This document shows, in pieces, positions 26,026-35,895 of a DNA stretch of 48,326 nucleotides. The notes under the pieces were generated by a model. It worked only from the letters and a program-made list of their open reading frames with translations, was not told where the DNA came from and searched no databases. This stretch comes from Peribacillus asahii (GTDB taxonomy: Bacteria > Bacillota > Bacilli > Bacillales > DSM-1321), in the NCBI RefSeq assembly GCF_003570725.1, contig NZ_QWVS01000048.1:1-48326 (forward strand). The letters are read 5' to 3'. Each line of letters opens with the position of its first letter. The stretch's first letter is position 1. The translations under genes were made by a program, and so were the position numbers.

Positions 26026-27663
26026 ATGACAAACGCAGATATAATAATCAAAAGTAATAGCGTGTTTACAGGATTAAGCGAACAGCCTGAATCGTTAGCA
26101 ATAGCAATTAAAGGAAACCGAATTTTAGAAGTTGGTAAAAAAGAAGATATATTGGTATTCCAAGGCGATAAAACTGAAGTAATAGATGTTGGGGATCAAT
26201 TGGTAATGGCTGGTTTTCATGATGCTCATCTGCATATTATGTTAGGAAGTCTGTTCAGCCATTACTGCGTATCACTAACAGATGTGCAGTCTGCTGATGA
26301 AGCTGTGGCAAAAGTAAAAGTATATAGCGAAGAACAGAACAATCAAGAATGGATTATCGGGACAGGCTGGGATCATACCGCCTGGGGGGATAAAGAATTC
26401 CCGACTTGTTATCTATTAGATGCCGTTTTACCGGATCGTCCAGCTGTTTTGCTACATGCAGAAGGGCATTATGGTTGGGTGAATTCAAAAGCACTTGAAA
26501 TGGCTGGAATTACAAGGAATACCGAAAATCCGGCATATGGGATCATTTATAAAGATGATAATGGAGAGCCCACAGGAATTCTTATAGAAACGGCGATTTC
26601 ATTAGTCACTGATTTTGCCTATGATTTTCCAAAAGAAACATTCTCTCGTATGGTCGCTCAGTTTTTGGACAAAGCTGCTCAACTTGGTATTACTTCCGTC
26701 AACGATTTATACGCGAGCCGTGCACATGAAAAACTAGAAGCTTATGCTATTTATAAAGAATTTGATGAAGCAGGATTGTTAACAACTCGCTTTCATGTAT
26801 ATCCGCCATTGAATGGGGATATTGAAACAGCTAAAAAGCTAAGAGAACAATATAATTCAGGTAAGTTGAAATTAGCCGGTTTAAAGCAATTCATTGACGG
26901 AGTCGTTACTGGTCACACAGCTTTTATGCTTGATCCATATACGGACAAGCCGGATTCAGTGGGGGAAGTGGCCTATTCTGTTGAAGAACTAGAAAAATGG
27001 GTACTAGAAGCAGATAAAGAAGGATTCCAAATTCGTTTTCATTCTATTGGCGATGGAGCAGTTCGTCTAGGATTAGATTTATATGAAAAAGCTCAAAGTG
27101 TAAATGGCAAAAGAGATGCTCGTCATGCATTAGAACATATTGAAGTAATTGCACCAGAAGATATTCCTCGTTTTGCACAATTAGGAGTCATGCCATCGAT
27201 TCAGCCCTATCATATAGCATTGATGCCAAGGGAAAGCCATACAACACGTGTTAGTGCTGAAAAATATCCGTATATTTATCCGAATGCAAAACTTGTACGC
27301 TCAGGTGCTGTCGTTTCATATAGTAGTGATTATCCGATTGTTCCATTAGAACCGATGTTAGAAATCTATCATGCTGCAACACGTAAAGATAGTACATTAA
27401 TAGATACATGGAACGAACAAGAAAGAGTAACGCTAGCAGAAGCTTTAAAAGCATATACACTTGGTTCTGCCTACAGTGTGTTTCGCGAGCATGAGCTAGG
27501 CACGATTGAAAGCGGTAAATTAGCTGACATTATCGTGCTTGACCGAAACTTATTTACAGTCTCAAAAGAGGAAATACTACAAACAAAGGTAGAACTAACG
27601 ATTATGGATGGAAAGAAGATTTGGAATAGAAGTGTTACTGACGTAGCTAACCTTCATGTGTAA
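26026..27663 (+). CDS. YtcJ-type metal-dependent amidohydrolase
   Basis: A 545-aa amidohydrolase superfamily protein. Metal-site motifs are GFHDAHLHIM near residue 65 (HxH), IRFHSIGDGAVRLGLD, RHALEHIEV and SYSSDYPIVPLEPM (the late Asp). The family (YtcJ, N-substituted formamide deformylase, LAF3) hydrolyses amides on small molecules. The start is ATG 26026, spaced well from AAAAGGAG; earlier codons are too close to the permease stop. Co-transcription with the PuuP-like permease under sigma-54 suggests it trims an amide-bearing polyamine or guanidino compound. No such step is part of the known agmatine-putrescine-GABA route, so its role here is open. Confidence 0.85.
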   Translation: MTNADIIIKSNSVFTGLSEQPESLAIAIKGNRILEVGKKEDILVFQGDKTEVIDVGDQLVMAGFHDAHLHIMLGSLFSHYCVSLTDVQSADEAVAKVKVYSEEQNNQEWIIGTGWDHTAWGDKEFPTCYLLDAVLPDRPAVLLHAEGHYGWVNSKALEMAGITRNTENPAYGIIYKDDNGEPTGILIETAISLVTDFAYDFPKETFSRMVAQFLDKAAQLGITSVNDLYASRAHEKLEAYAIYKEFDEAGLLTTRFHVYPPLNGDIETAKKLREQYNSGKLKLAGLKQFIDGVVTGHTAFMLDPYTDKPDSVGEVAYSVEELEKWVLEADKEGFQIRFHSIGDGAVRLGLDLYEKAQSVNGKRDARHALEHIEVIAPEDIPRFAQLGVMPSIQPYHIALMPRESHTTRVSAEKYPYIYPNAKLVRSGAVVSYSSDYPIVPLEPMLEIYHAATRKDSTLIDTWNEQERVTLAEALKAYTLGSAYSVFREHELGTIESGKLADIIVLDRNLFTVSKEEILQTKVELTIMDGKKIWNRSVTDVANLHV

Positions 27664-28042
27664 GGAAGAGAGCTACTACATGTATTGTTGATTGTTCTCC
27701 GCTTTACACACCATTAAAATGGTTCTGGTGCAAAAACTTGAAGAAAATATAAAAAAGTGAAGGATTTTCAGTAACCCTAGTCTTATGCAACTAGTCTAAA
27801 GAGTTGATGGATGAATTTTTTGATTTTGGACAGACTTCTCCCTTTGGAGAGTCTGTCCTTTTTAGTTTAAGTATCAGCATGTCCAAGATTTAGAGATTAG
27901 TTTCAAGTTAGCTGAAATTTTTGTAACAGAAGCCACATTCCGACATCATTTCGTAATGGCATTACCAATATATTGCAACGGCCCTGTCATATTTTTCTGT
28001 TATTCTAAGTCTACATTAAAGAACAAAGGAGGACTTATTCAA
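27664..28042. other. Gap between amidohydrolase and LysM gene
   Basis: It holds the terminator at 27828. The rest is AT-rich, with the LysM gene leader in the last 100 bp. No gene was seen. Confidence 0.6.
27828..27864 (+). terminator. Terminator of the permease-amidohydrolase operon
   Basis: GGACAGACTTCTCC and GGAGAGTCTGTCC pair with one bulge around a CTTT loop, followed by TTTTTAG. Confidence 0.9.
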
Positions 28043-28585
28043 TTGAAAAAAATACTAATGTCCATTATAACGGCAACACTTTTAGTATTTAGTTTTTCCG
28101 GAGTTTCATCGGCTGCGAGTACATACCAGGTAAAATCAGGCGATTCATTGTGGAAAATCGCTAAAAAATATAAAATTACAGTTAGTCAGCTTAAAAGTTG
28201 GAATAACCTAAAAAGCAATACAATTAGACCAAAGCAAGTGTTAAAGGTAAAGAAAACAACAGCTAAAAAAGCATCTAGTACAAAGAAAGCTGTCCATAAA
28301 ACAATTAAGGTAAAAGCTACAGCATATACGGCAAATTGTAAAGGCTGTAGCGGTATAACAGCAACTGGATTAAACTTAAAGAAAAACCCTACTGTTAAAG
28401 CCATTGCCGTCGATCCAAAAGTCATTCCACTTGGCACAAAGGTTCATGTGGAGGGTTATGGCCAGGCTGTTGCTGCTGATAAAGGCGGAGCCATTAAAGG
28501 AAATAAAATTGACGTATTCATTGCTTCTAAACAAAAAGCCCTTAATTGGGGCGTAAAAACAGTCAAAGTAACTGTTTATAAATAA
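28043..28585 (+). CDS. LysM and 3D-domain cell-wall protein (YocH-like)
   Basis: A 180-aa secreted protein. It has a signal peptide (KKILMSIITATLLVFSFS, cleavage after VSSA), one LysM domain (about 31-75; YQVKSGDSLWKIAKKYKI), a Lys/Thr/Ser-rich linker, and a C-terminal 3D domain (about 95-180). The 3D domain carries the conserved acidic residues (AVDPKVIPLGTKV, AADKGGAIKGNKIDVF). LysM binds peptidoglycan and the 3D domain is that of YocH and stationary-phase muralytic factors, so wall remodelling is likely. The start is TTG 28043 behind AAAGGAGGA; the longer upstream frame would bury the signal peptide. The own terminator at 28598 makes it monocistronic. Confidence 0.9.
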   Translation: MKKILMSIITATLLVFSFSGVSSAASTYQVKSGDSLWKIAKKYKITVSQLKSWNNLKSNTIRPKQVLKVKKTTAKKASSTKKAVHKTIKVKATAYTANCKGCSGITATGLNLKKNPTVKAIAVDPKVIPLGTKVHVEGYGQAVAADKGGAIKGNKIDVFIASKQKALNWGVKTVKVTVYK

Positions 28586-28597
28586 TCAAGTAATACC

Positions 28598-28630
28598 GCT
28601 CCTAAAGCATAGCTTTGGGAGCTTTTCTTC
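28598..28630 (+). terminator. Terminator of the LysM-3D gene
   Basis: GCTCCTAAAGC and GCTTTGGGAGC pair around ATA, followed by TTTTCTTCT. Confidence 0.85.
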
Positions 28631-28999
28631 TGTAGGAATAGTAGAACCTTTTTAGTATATAGCCAGTCACCCATTGCAACATTGACGAAGTTCCCCGAAT
28701 CATCTTTTCAAAATGCTCGTTTACCCCCTGTCTCAATTAACATGTAACAAGCTTCATGATTAAACAGTCGAAGCTGTCGATAATTCAAAATAAGGAGAAA
28801 TGCTATTTGGTTGCTCCTATTTCACTGTACCGTTCTTCACTCGTCCTTGAAAGTCCTAGGCAAAGCGTGCTTTTTTCGCAATATGTATGACCATCACTTC
28901 TAGAACATTAACAATACAACTAAAACATTCATTTTTAGGTAAATGATCCATTCCTCGAATCATTTCCTTACCTATTTACTGACAGAAAGAAATCAAAAA

Positions 29000-29034
29000 G
29001 GGTGCCAATCACCATATCCTGGTGCTTGACACCC
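29000..29034 (-). terminator. Terminator of the GNAT-nitrilase gene
   Basis: GGGTG...CACCA and TGGTG...CACCC form a stem of about 15 bp with two mismatches. TTTTTGATTTC follows on the minus strand, 16 bp past the stop. Confidence 0.8.
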
Positions 29035-29049
29035 AAAGTCACAAACAAC

Positions 29050-30591
29050 TTAATCTATTCTATTCCATTCAATTCGATACAAATCACGTCGTCGATCGCG
29101 TAATTGGCGCAGCGAACCAGAATTTCGAGAACGTCTCAGCTTTTCAAGGTCAACGTCACCAACAACGACGGTATCAATGTTAGCATCACATTCTCCTACA
29201 ATTCCATCCCTTGCAAACTCAAAATCGGAAGGTGAAAAAATTCCAGATTGGGCGTACTGAATATCCACATTCTCAACATGTGTTAAGTTGCCCACGGTTC
29301 CAGCAATACAAGTATATACTTGGTTCTCAATCGCACGTGCCTGAGCACAGTAGCGAACACGGAGATACCCCTGACGATCCTCTGTACAAAAAGGGACAAA
29401 AATAATATTCGCACCCTTATCAACAGCAATCCTTGCGAGCTCTGGGAACTCGATGTCGTAAGAAACTTGGATAGCAATCTTTCCGCAATCCGTGTCAAAC
29501 ACATGAATGTCGTTTCCTTCTGAAATACCCCACCACTTTTTCTCATTTGGTGTTATGTGAAGTTTAGACTGTTTTTCTATCGTGCCATCGCGACGGAATA
29601 GGAAACCGACATTGTAGACATCCCCATTCTCTTCAACAAAATGTGACCCACCAACAATGTTTATGTTATATCGTACTGCGAGTGCCGTAAACAAATCGAT
29701 ATATTCATTTGTATAGGTTGCCAGTCGTCGAACTGCCTGATCTGGTCGTTTTTCTTCGAGAAATGATAATAATTGGGTTGTGAATATTTCTGGAAATACA
29801 ACAAAATCCGATCCGAAATCAGCCGCGACGTCGACATAATACTCAATTTGACGATTAAAATCCTGAAACGACTCAATTTTTTTCATCATGTACTGAACCG
29901 CACAGATTCTAACCGGGAACGATGTGCGATAAATTCGCTTATTCTTGGGACGATAATCGACGTTGTTCCATTCCATCAAGGTAGCCATAGAAGCAGATGC
30001 TTTGTCATCTGGCAGATAGCTTGTGTTGATACGTTTAATCGTAAACCCCTGCAGAAGCTGAAAGGACAAAACTGGATCATAAATACTGTGCTTTTCAACT
30101 GCTGCAACATATTCACGAGCCGTCATGTCATTCTTGTATTTGTGGTAATTTGGAATTCGTCCCCCGATAATGATACTTTGAAGATTTAATCGAACAGCGA
30201 GTTCCTTGCGCGCCTCGTAAAGACGGGCTCCTAGTTTCATACGCCGGTATTCTGGATCGACCATTACTTCAATTCCGTATAAATTGTTCCCATCAGGGTC
30301 GTGATTCGTAATATAACCGTTGTCTGTGATAACGTCCCATGTGTGCTGGTCATCATATTCTTCAAAATTGACGATTAGACTTGAACAGGAACCTACAATC
30401 TTATCCTCATATTCGACGCAAAATTGACCCTCGGGGAAAATTCGAATGTGACTTACCAATTGCTCCCTCTTCCATGGATCCATGTTAGGGAAGCAAACTT
30501 TCCCTAACTTTATAATTTCATCAATGTCTTCGATTCGTATGTTGCGAATGATTATTTTCTTCTCGTATTTTGACAAATCTGTTTCTGACAC
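29050..30591 (-). CDS. GNAT-nitrilase fusion (YhcX-like)
   Basis: The 513-aa length equals that recalled for B. subtilis YhcX. Residues 12-190 are a GNAT acetyltransferase domain (VMVDPEYRRMKLGARLYEAR is the acetyl-CoA loop). Residues 225-500 form a carbon-nitrogen hydrolase domain with catalytic Glu in VVFPEIFT and Lys in LHITPNEKKWWG. The expected Cys position instead reads IAIQVSYDIEFPELAR, with Ser377 (codon at 29461-29463). If this is a true substitution, amidase activity may be lost or altered; a natural family variant is possible. The GTG at 30591 follows an AAGGGTGTGAG stretch. The pairing suggests sequential acyl transfer and amide chemistry, but the substrate is unknown. Confidence 0.88.
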   Translation of the reverse strand: MSETDLSKYEKKIIIRNIRIEDIDEIIKLGKVCFPNMDPWKREQLVSHIRIFPEGQFCVEYEDKIVGSCSSLIVNFEEYDDQHTWDVITDNGYITNHDPDGNNLYGIEVMVDPEYRRMKLGARLYEARKELAVRLNLQSIIIGGRIPNYHKYKNDMTAREYVAAVEKHSIYDPVLSFQLLQGFTIKRINTSYLPDDKASASMATLMEWNNVDYRPKNKRIYRTSFPVRICAVQYMMKKIESFQDFNRQIEYYVDVAADFGSDFVVFPEIFTTQLLSFLEEKRPDQAVRRLATYTNEYIDLFTALAVRYNINIVGGSHFVEENGDVYNVGFLFRRDGTIEKQSKLHITPNEKKWWGISEGNDIHVFDTDCGKIAIQVSYDIEFPELARIAVDKGANIIFVPFCTEDRQGYLRVRYCAQARAIENQVYTCIAGTVGNLTHVENVDIQYAQSGIFSPSDFEFARDGIVGECDANIDTVVVGDVDLEKLRRSRNSGSLRQLRDRRRDLYRIEWNRID

Positions 30592-31206
30592 GTTCTCACA
30601 CCCTTGCTCTAGTTGTAAAGCTATGTAGTTTCCTTAAAAATATCCTTCTTCTATTTAAATACCATTTTCATTTATGATTCCCTTAATTACATAATTAATG
30701 ATACATATTAAAAATTGACCCTAGTCAAAATTTCCATTTTCCCCTGAGCCTTGCGAATAAATGACCCTTTATATAAACCCCATCTACTAATACCTCCCAT
30801 TTTGTGACATCGTCTTTTTAACAAAAGTAGTAGGATGATGCTTATTCCACTCCTTATGTCATTCGCATTATAAGGAATGGATGCATTATTAAGCGTACAC
30901 CTGCTTTAATTCTTTGTCACGTTAAACGAAAGACTGCAGGTTAAGCCATTCCATAGCATTGCTGAATTTCAATATATAAATACTTTTCAAGAAAATAATA
31001 AATGGGCAAAAAAGGTATTCCTTAGAATAACTCTGTTTAGGATAACTATGTACCAATTCATATCACCTATTTTTTTAATTCTCATTTCAATTTAAAAAGT
31101 CATTATTCGACAAAATAATCATTAATTCGACAAAAACATTTGACGTTTCAAACATAAACGTATAAAATTTTCACATATTTGTGAAAAGAAAGAATGAGGG
31201 TTGATT
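30592..31206. other. Divergent gap upstream of APC permease
   Basis: 615 bp with no supported ORF. An imperfect dyad (ATTCCACTCCTTAT / ATAAGGAATGGAT) lies around 30845-30885. No sigma-54 box, T-box or riboswitch was recognised. Confidence 0.5.
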
Positions 31207-32598
31207 GTGAAAAATGTATTATTTAGGAGAAAAAATATTGGCGAATTGCTGAAGAAAAATGGAAATATCCAGCTAAAGCAAACTTTAGGAGCATTTGATT
31301 TAGTGCTGCTTGGGGTAGGCGCCATTGTCGGAACAGGTATATTCATTCTTCCTGGGACAGTCGCTGCGGAGCATGCTGGACCAGCGATAATTTTTTCATT
31401 TATTATTGCTGCTATTGTCTGTGCATTGGCAGGTATGTGTTATTCAGAATTTTCTTCAGCCGTACCAGTAACAGGTAGTGCATATACGTATGGATACATT
31501 GTGTTTGGAGAATTGATTGCTTGGTTAGTTGGGTGGGCTTTGCTGTTAGAATATGGCTTAGCCGTTGCGGCGGTTGCAACTGGTTGGTCTGCTTATTTAA
31601 GTGCTTTGTTAGAAGGATTTAATATTACCATTCCAAAGGCCATCTCTGGCTCTTTTAATCCAGCAGATGGAACATATATAAATGTACCGGCTATAGCTAT
31701 TATATTTGCCACTGCTTTTTTATTAACATTAGGAATAAAAGAATCTACGAGATTTAATGCAATCATGGTATTTATTAAGGTCTTCGTTATTCTTTTATTT
31801 ATTGGAGTAGGTGTTTTTTATGTTGAGCCTGCTAATTGGCAACCATTTATGCCATTCGGAATGACTGGTGTTATGAATGGGGCAGCCCTAGTTTTCTTTG
31901 CCTATCTTGGGTTCGACGCTGTTTCATCAGCGGCTGAAGAGGTAAAGAGTCCACAGCGTAATATGCCAATTGGAATTATCGGATCGTTATTTATTTGTAC
32001 AATTCTTTACGTAACTGTTTCACTTGTTTTGACTGGGATGGTTTCATATACACAACTAAATGTAAGTGACCCCGTTAGCTTCGTTATGCAGCTGGTTCAC
32101 CAAGATTGGATCGCTGGTATTATTTCACTTGGTGCTGTTGTTGGGATGATGACCGTTATACTTGTTATGTGCTATGGTGGGACAAGACTTCTTTATGCGT
32201 TTGGCCGTGATGGTTTGCTGCCGAAAATTATGTGTGAGCTTAGTAAAAAGTATAAAACACCCGTTAAAAATACGTGGATATTTGCAACACTTGTAGCTTT
32301 TTGTGCCGGCTTCGTACCGTTGTCTAAACTAGCGGAATTAGTCAATATGGGAACATTACTTGCATTTACAATCGTTTCACTCGGAGTGATTTACTTAAGA
32401 AAAAACAAGAGCATACCATCGGGCGGTTTTAAAGTACCACTCTTTCCACTCTTACCGATTGTATCGTTCCTATTATGTTTATTTTTAATTACTCAGCTCT
32501 CTGCCTATACATGGATTGCATGCGGTATTTGGTTTGTCTTTGGATTACTCATCTATTTTGTTTATGGTAAAAAACATAGCTTAATGAATAAAGAATAA
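31207..32598 (+). CDS. Amino-acid permease, YfnA/CAT type
   Basis: A 463-aa APC-superfamily transporter with 12 predicted helices, very like B. subtilis YfnA/YhdG. Shared motifs are QTLGAFDLVLLGVGAIVGTG, AAEHAGPAI, SEFSSAVPVTGSAYTYGY and FFAYLGFDAVSSAAEEVKSP, with a short C-terminal FVYGKKHS. The family imports amino acids, including branched-chain or cationic ones, by proton symport. The GTG at 31207 is chosen over the TTG at 31201 because it lies about 8 nt from TGAGGG. It has its own terminator. No sigma-54 promoter precedes it, so it is not part of the polyamine regulon. Confidence 0.9.
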   Translation: MKNVLFRRKNIGELLKKNGNIQLKQTLGAFDLVLLGVGAIVGTGIFILPGTVAAEHAGPAIIFSFIIAAIVCALAGMCYSEFSSAVPVTGSAYTYGYIVFGELIAWLVGWALLLEYGLAVAAVATGWSAYLSALLEGFNITIPKAISGSFNPADGTYINVPAIAIIFATAFLLTLGIKESTRFNAIMVFIKVFVILLFIGVGVFYVEPANWQPFMPFGMTGVMNGAALVFFAYLGFDAVSSAAEEVKSPQRNMPIGIIGSLFICTILYVTVSLVLTGMVSYTQLNVSDPVSFVMQLVHQDWIAGIISLGAVVGMMTVILVMCYGGTRLLYAFGRDGLLPKIMCELSKKYKTPVKNTWIFATLVAFCAGFVPLSKLAELVNMGTLLAFTIVSLGVIYLRKNKSIPSGGFKVPLFPLLPIVSFLLCLFLITQLSAYTWIACGIWFVFGLLIYFVYGKKHSLMNKE

Positions 32599-32606
32599 GA
32601 AATATA

Positions 32607-32657
32607 AAAAGTGAGCTTGCGTTGTCATGAAGAGACATGTAAGCTCACTTTTCTTTT
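32607..32657 (+). terminator. Terminator of the YfnA-like permease
   Basis: AAAAGTGAGCTT and AAGCTCACTTTT form a 12-bp stem. An inner TGTCATGAAGAGACATG adds a second stem; CTTTTT follows. Confidence 0.85.
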
Positions 32658-32704
32658 TAGATAAGAATAAATTTGGAGAAACCAATCCGTAAACTTGATT
32701 CGTA

Positions 32705-33961
32705 CTAAAGGATCCTAAACAGAGCTTGTACACCTGTTAGGAAGATCCCTATTACAAACCCACAAACTGCTCCGTTAACACGAATCCATTGTAGATCTTT
32801 TCCTATATTATTTTCTATCATTTCAACAAGTGTTTCATTGTCTAACTTGTCTAAATTCTCTTGTACAAGATTGCCAATTTGTGAATGATTATTTTCAACC
32901 AGCACGGCTATTTGCTTTTGTATCCAATGATCAATGTTGATGTTATTCTCTTGGATACTGTCTAGTATGCGGTTCATCAACGGAATAAGATAACTATCCA
33001 TAAAATCTTTATCTTCTACGAAAACCAATGCCTTTTCTTGAATTCGTTGCAGACTTTTCGTTATTGCTTGATCAGGCTCCCATTTCGCCAGCAGTTGATT
33101 TTTCCATTTCTCAACGCTTTCTACTAGTTCGCGGTTATCACTTATACCTTGTAACTCTTTCCGAATATATAAGAGTAAAGCTTCTCGATTCGCTTCACCC
33201 TCGTGTTTCAAACTATTGACCACACTTAGTAATAGGTTTTGCACAATATTGCCGAGTTTTTCCTCATTCAGTAAACTTTGAATAGACTTAAGAACAAACT
33301 GCAGCATTCCATCTGCCTCAATCTTGTTGATGATATTCATAGAAACAGATCCTAACCGGTGACTAGTCTGTTCTTTTCTTAACCAATCCTCAGCTTTTTT
33401 CAAAATATGATCCAGAGCTTTCTTATCAACCTGTTCATTAATTAGCTGTGAGCTTATGACTTGAAGAAATTTTCTCATTTCAACGTTAGCGAGCGTTGAG
33501 GTTATTTGTTTTTTAATGAAAGGTGTAAGCTTTTCAACGTCTATGTAACGAATCAGTTTCTTAATCAATTGAATAAGACCGTTTCTAAAAGAATCTGTTT
33601 GCATCTGTTCAGCTATGATGGCGATTAGCTTTTCTGTAAAAGGAATGTGTTTTACTTTTTCTTGGATGCTTTCCTTAGAAAGCCATTCATTTTTTACTAC
33701 TGAAACAAGTGCATTTGACATTCTCTTACGATTATTAGGCAGTAAAGCTGTATGGGGGATTGGTAATCCAAGCGGATGGCGAAATAGTGCAGTAACTGCA
33801 AACCAATCGGCTAATCCACCAACAAGCCCAGCTTCAAAACCTCCGTGTAATAAACTCCCCCACCATAAACCTTCAAATGGTGGGGTTACAATATAACCTA
33901 CCCCCATAATAATTAGTGAATATCTGGCAAGTTTCTTTGACGATTTTGTTTTAGTTGACAT
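32705..33961 (-). CDS. DUF445 membrane protein (YheB-like)
   Basis: A 418-aa DUF445 protein. The N-terminus has a hydrophobic segment (SLIIMGVGYIVTPPF) and the family hallmark GGLADWFAVTALFRHPLGLP with IPHTALLPNNRKRM. A long, mostly helical charged middle follows (about 80-385), then a C-terminal helix (GAVCGFVIGIFLTGVQALF). The protein is thus anchored at both ends, with a soluble amphipathic middle. Homologues such as YheB are common in spore formers; function is not established. The ATG at 33961 precedes STKTKSSKKLARYS. It appears monocistronic. Confidence 0.88.
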   Translation of the reverse strand: MSTKTKSSKKLARYSLIIMGVGYIVTPPFEGLWWGSLLHGGFEAGLVGGLADWFAVTALFRHPLGLPIPHTALLPNNRKRMSNALVSVVKNEWLSKESIQEKVKHIPFTEKLIAIIAEQMQTDSFRNGLIQLIKKLIRYIDVEKLTPFIKKQITSTLANVEMRKFLQVISSQLINEQVDKKALDHILKKAEDWLRKEQTSHRLGSVSMNIINKIEADGMLQFVLKSIQSLLNEEKLGNIVQNLLLSVVNSLKHEGEANREALLLYIRKELQGISDNRELVESVEKWKNQLLAKWEPDQAITKSLQRIQEKALVFVEDKDFMDSYLIPLMNRILDSIQENNINIDHWIQKQIAVLVENNHSQIGNLVQENLDKLDNETLVEMIENNIGKDLQWIRVNGAVCGFVIGIFLTGVQALFRIL

Positions 33962-34081
33962 TATATTCCCTCATCCTTTAATGATATACAACATTTAATA
34001 TAACCAAAGTAGTAGCAAATTTCATCACAGTTCTCTATAAAAACCTAATTCCATTAATCAAAAGTAAAGAAAAGATCTATT

Positions 34082-34206
34082 CCTGGCTTACGACATACCA
34101 ATGCAACGCTATTAATGAAACAAGACATCAAATCTCAAAATTGTCAGCGAACGTCTCAGTCATACCAATAGAAACAGTGAACAAATTTGAAAAATGCTAG
34201 GTTAAA
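34082..34206 (+). pseudogene. Tyrosine recombinase fragment, copy B
   Basis: Frames read GLRHTNATLLMKQDI (the Arg-His box of tyrosine recombinases), then after a one-base slip LKIVSERLSHT, then a jump of about 45 bp to a tail matching IETVSKLEKMLG with another slip. It is a more decayed version of the fragment at 7797, so both derive from the same integrase family. Confidence 0.7.
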
Positions 34207-34245
34207 AGTGAAGGAATTCTGTTTATAAATCAAAACAAGAAAATG
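34197..34245 (+). repeat. Recombinase-tail repeat, copy B (49 bp)
   Basis: From CTAGGTTAAAAG to AACAAGAAAATG this stretch is identical over 49 bp to 42852-42900. It starts in the integrase stop region and ends where the two copies part. Confidence 0.85.
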
Positions 34246-34460
34246 GAGAAATAATGATTTTTCCCATTTGCGTACTTTTAATTTGTAAATTCATAACCTA
34301 ATATAGATTACTATACTAACAAACGCATAAAGCAAAAATTGGCGAGCATGAGTCCGGTTCAATACCGCCTTCACACCAGCCAATTACGTATAAACTCTAA
34401 CTTTTTGGAGACACACCAGTTGAACGTCTTACTTCTCTTTCTTCTTGAATTGGGACACTT

Positions 34461-35450
34461 CTACTTTTCTCCCATTCCAGTAAGATTCTTTGACTCAAAG
34501 TTATCGAGCAATGCATGCACTTCATCTGTTGACGCTGTGTTCATTAATTGATTTCTTAATTCACTCGCCCCTCGGAATCCTTTGACATAAATCTTAAAAA
34601 AGCGATGCAGAGCCTTGAACGAACGCAGCTCTAATTCTGAATATTTATCATGGAGATCCAGATGCAACCTTAAGAGATCAAGTAATTCCTTACTACTATG
34701 ATCTTTTGGCTCTTTTTCAAAGGCAAATGGATTATTGAAAATACCACGTCCAATCATAACCCCATCAATATCGTATTGTTGAGCAAGCTTTAAGCCAGTC
34801 TGACGGTCAGGGATATCCCCATTGATTGTCAAAAGTGTATCTGGTGCCACCTCATCACGAAGTTTCTTAATCTCCGGGATTAGTTCCCAATGAGCATCTA
34901 CTTTGCTCATTTCCTTTCTTGTACGCAGATGAATGGAAAGATTAACAATGTCTTGTTTCAATATGTGTGTCAGCCAGTCGCGCCATTCGTCTACCTCCGT
35001 GTAACCAAGCCTTGTCTTTACACTTACGGGCAATCCTCCCGCTTTTGCTGCTTGTATTAAATCCGCTGCAACTTCCGGACGACGGATAAGACCGCTTCCC
35101 TTCCCATGCTGTGTCACATTAGGTACAGGACAGCCCATATTGATATCTATTCCCTTAAATCCAAGTTCCGCCATACCAATACTCATTTGTCGAAAATTTT
35201 CAGGCTTATCGCCCCATATATGGGCTACAATTGGTTGTTCATCCTCTGTAAAAGTCAAACGCCCACGCACACTACGGATCCCCTCTGGGTGACAATAGCT
35301 TTCCGAGTTTGTAAACTCTGTAAAAAACACATCTGGTCTAGCTGCTTCACTCACTACATGACGAAAAACAACATCCGTAACGTCTTCCATTGGTGCCAGT
35401 ATAAAAAAAGGTCGTGGTAAATCACGCCAAAAATTATCTACCATATTCAA
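34461..35450 (-). CDS. tRNA-dihydrouridine synthase (YfjN-like)
   Basis: A 329-aa Dus-family flavoprotein with a TIM-barrel core. Visible are the N-terminal [25 protein letters not shown], the FMN/substrate motif [13 protein letters not shown] with its conserved Cys, [18 protein letters not shown] and [10 protein letters not shown]. It reduces specific uridines of tRNA to dihydrouridine with NADPH. Closest recalled homologue is B. subtilis YfjN. The TTG at 35450 sits 8 nt from AGAGG and gives [15 protein letters not shown]; the ATG at 35444 is an alternative. It is monocistronic as far as can be seen. Confidence 0.92.
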   Translation of the reverse strand: MNMVDNFWRDLPRPFFILAPMEDVTDVVFRHVVSEAARPDVFFTEFTNSESYCHPEGIRSVRGRLTFTEDEQPIVAHIWGDKPENFRQMSIGMAELGFKGIDINMGCPVPNVTQHGKGSGLIRRPEVAADLIQAAKAGGLPVSVKTRLGYTEVDEWRDWLTHILKQDIVNLSIHLRTRKEMSKVDAHWELIPEIKKLRDEVAPDTLLTINGDIPDRQTGLKLAQQYDIDGVMIGRGIFNNPFAFEKEPKDHSSKELLDLLRLHLDLHDKYSELELRSFKALHRFFKIYVKGFRGASELRNQLMNTASTDEVHALLDNFESKNLTGMGEK

Positions 35451-35895
35451 ACTCAAATCCTCTCATAATGGGATACCAGGCTAACCCCTTGTCCCAAAAT
35501 TAAAAAGCAAAATGTCTCTGCTTCCTTTACACTTATACCATGCTTAAGCACTTTTTATCAAACGAATCGTAAATGTTTATTTTAACTTTTTAATCTCTGT
35601 ACAACTAAAATACTCTTCCGCTAAAATCCATCTCATCAACCAGCATTCCACTGTTGGAGTTAAAATAAAGCCTTGCTAAAAAAGAAAATTGAAAGAACAC
35701 TGGATTGACAAGGGTTCAGCAGGAAAAAGACCTCGAAATCGCAAAAGTGTACTTTAACGAAATCGGGGTCGGACTGTTTAATATTATCGTTTTATCACTG
35801 TATTAATTAGCGTGCTAAATACTATTGTCCTGTCCATTTGTGGATGATCTCTCCGAAATGTGTCAGATAGCAATAACCCGCAATCTCTTTATGAA
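35451..35895. other. Non-coding gap
   Basis: 445 bp between the dus and RraA genes. Fragments of open frames around 35690-35770 have no ribosome site and match nothing recognised. No terminator was identified. Confidence 0.5.

Larger units (their letters stand above)
28586..29049. other. Convergent intergenic gap
   Basis: Two terminators face each other (28598 plus strand, 29000 minus strand). No supported ORF lies between them. Confidence 0.6.
33962..34460. other. Gap with recombinase relic and repeat
   Basis: It contains the integrase fragment (34082-34206) and the 49-bp repeat that runs out of it. The remainder up to the dus gene holds no supported ORF. Confidence 0.6.

Noticed and set aside
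27956..28042. N-terminal extension of the LysM-3D protein
   Set aside because: It would place 29 residues before a clear signal peptide and lacks a ribosome site.
29773..30189. 138-codon plus-strand ORF inside the GNAT-nitrilase gene
   Set aside because: Antisense shadow of a well-supported gene; no ribosome site.
31100..31206. Sigma-54 promoter before the YfnA-like permease
   Set aside because: No GG-N10-GC pair with recognisable boxes was found, so the gene was kept out of the regulon.
35106..35420. 104-codon plus-strand ORF within the dus gene
   Set aside because: Antisense to the highly conserved Dus core.
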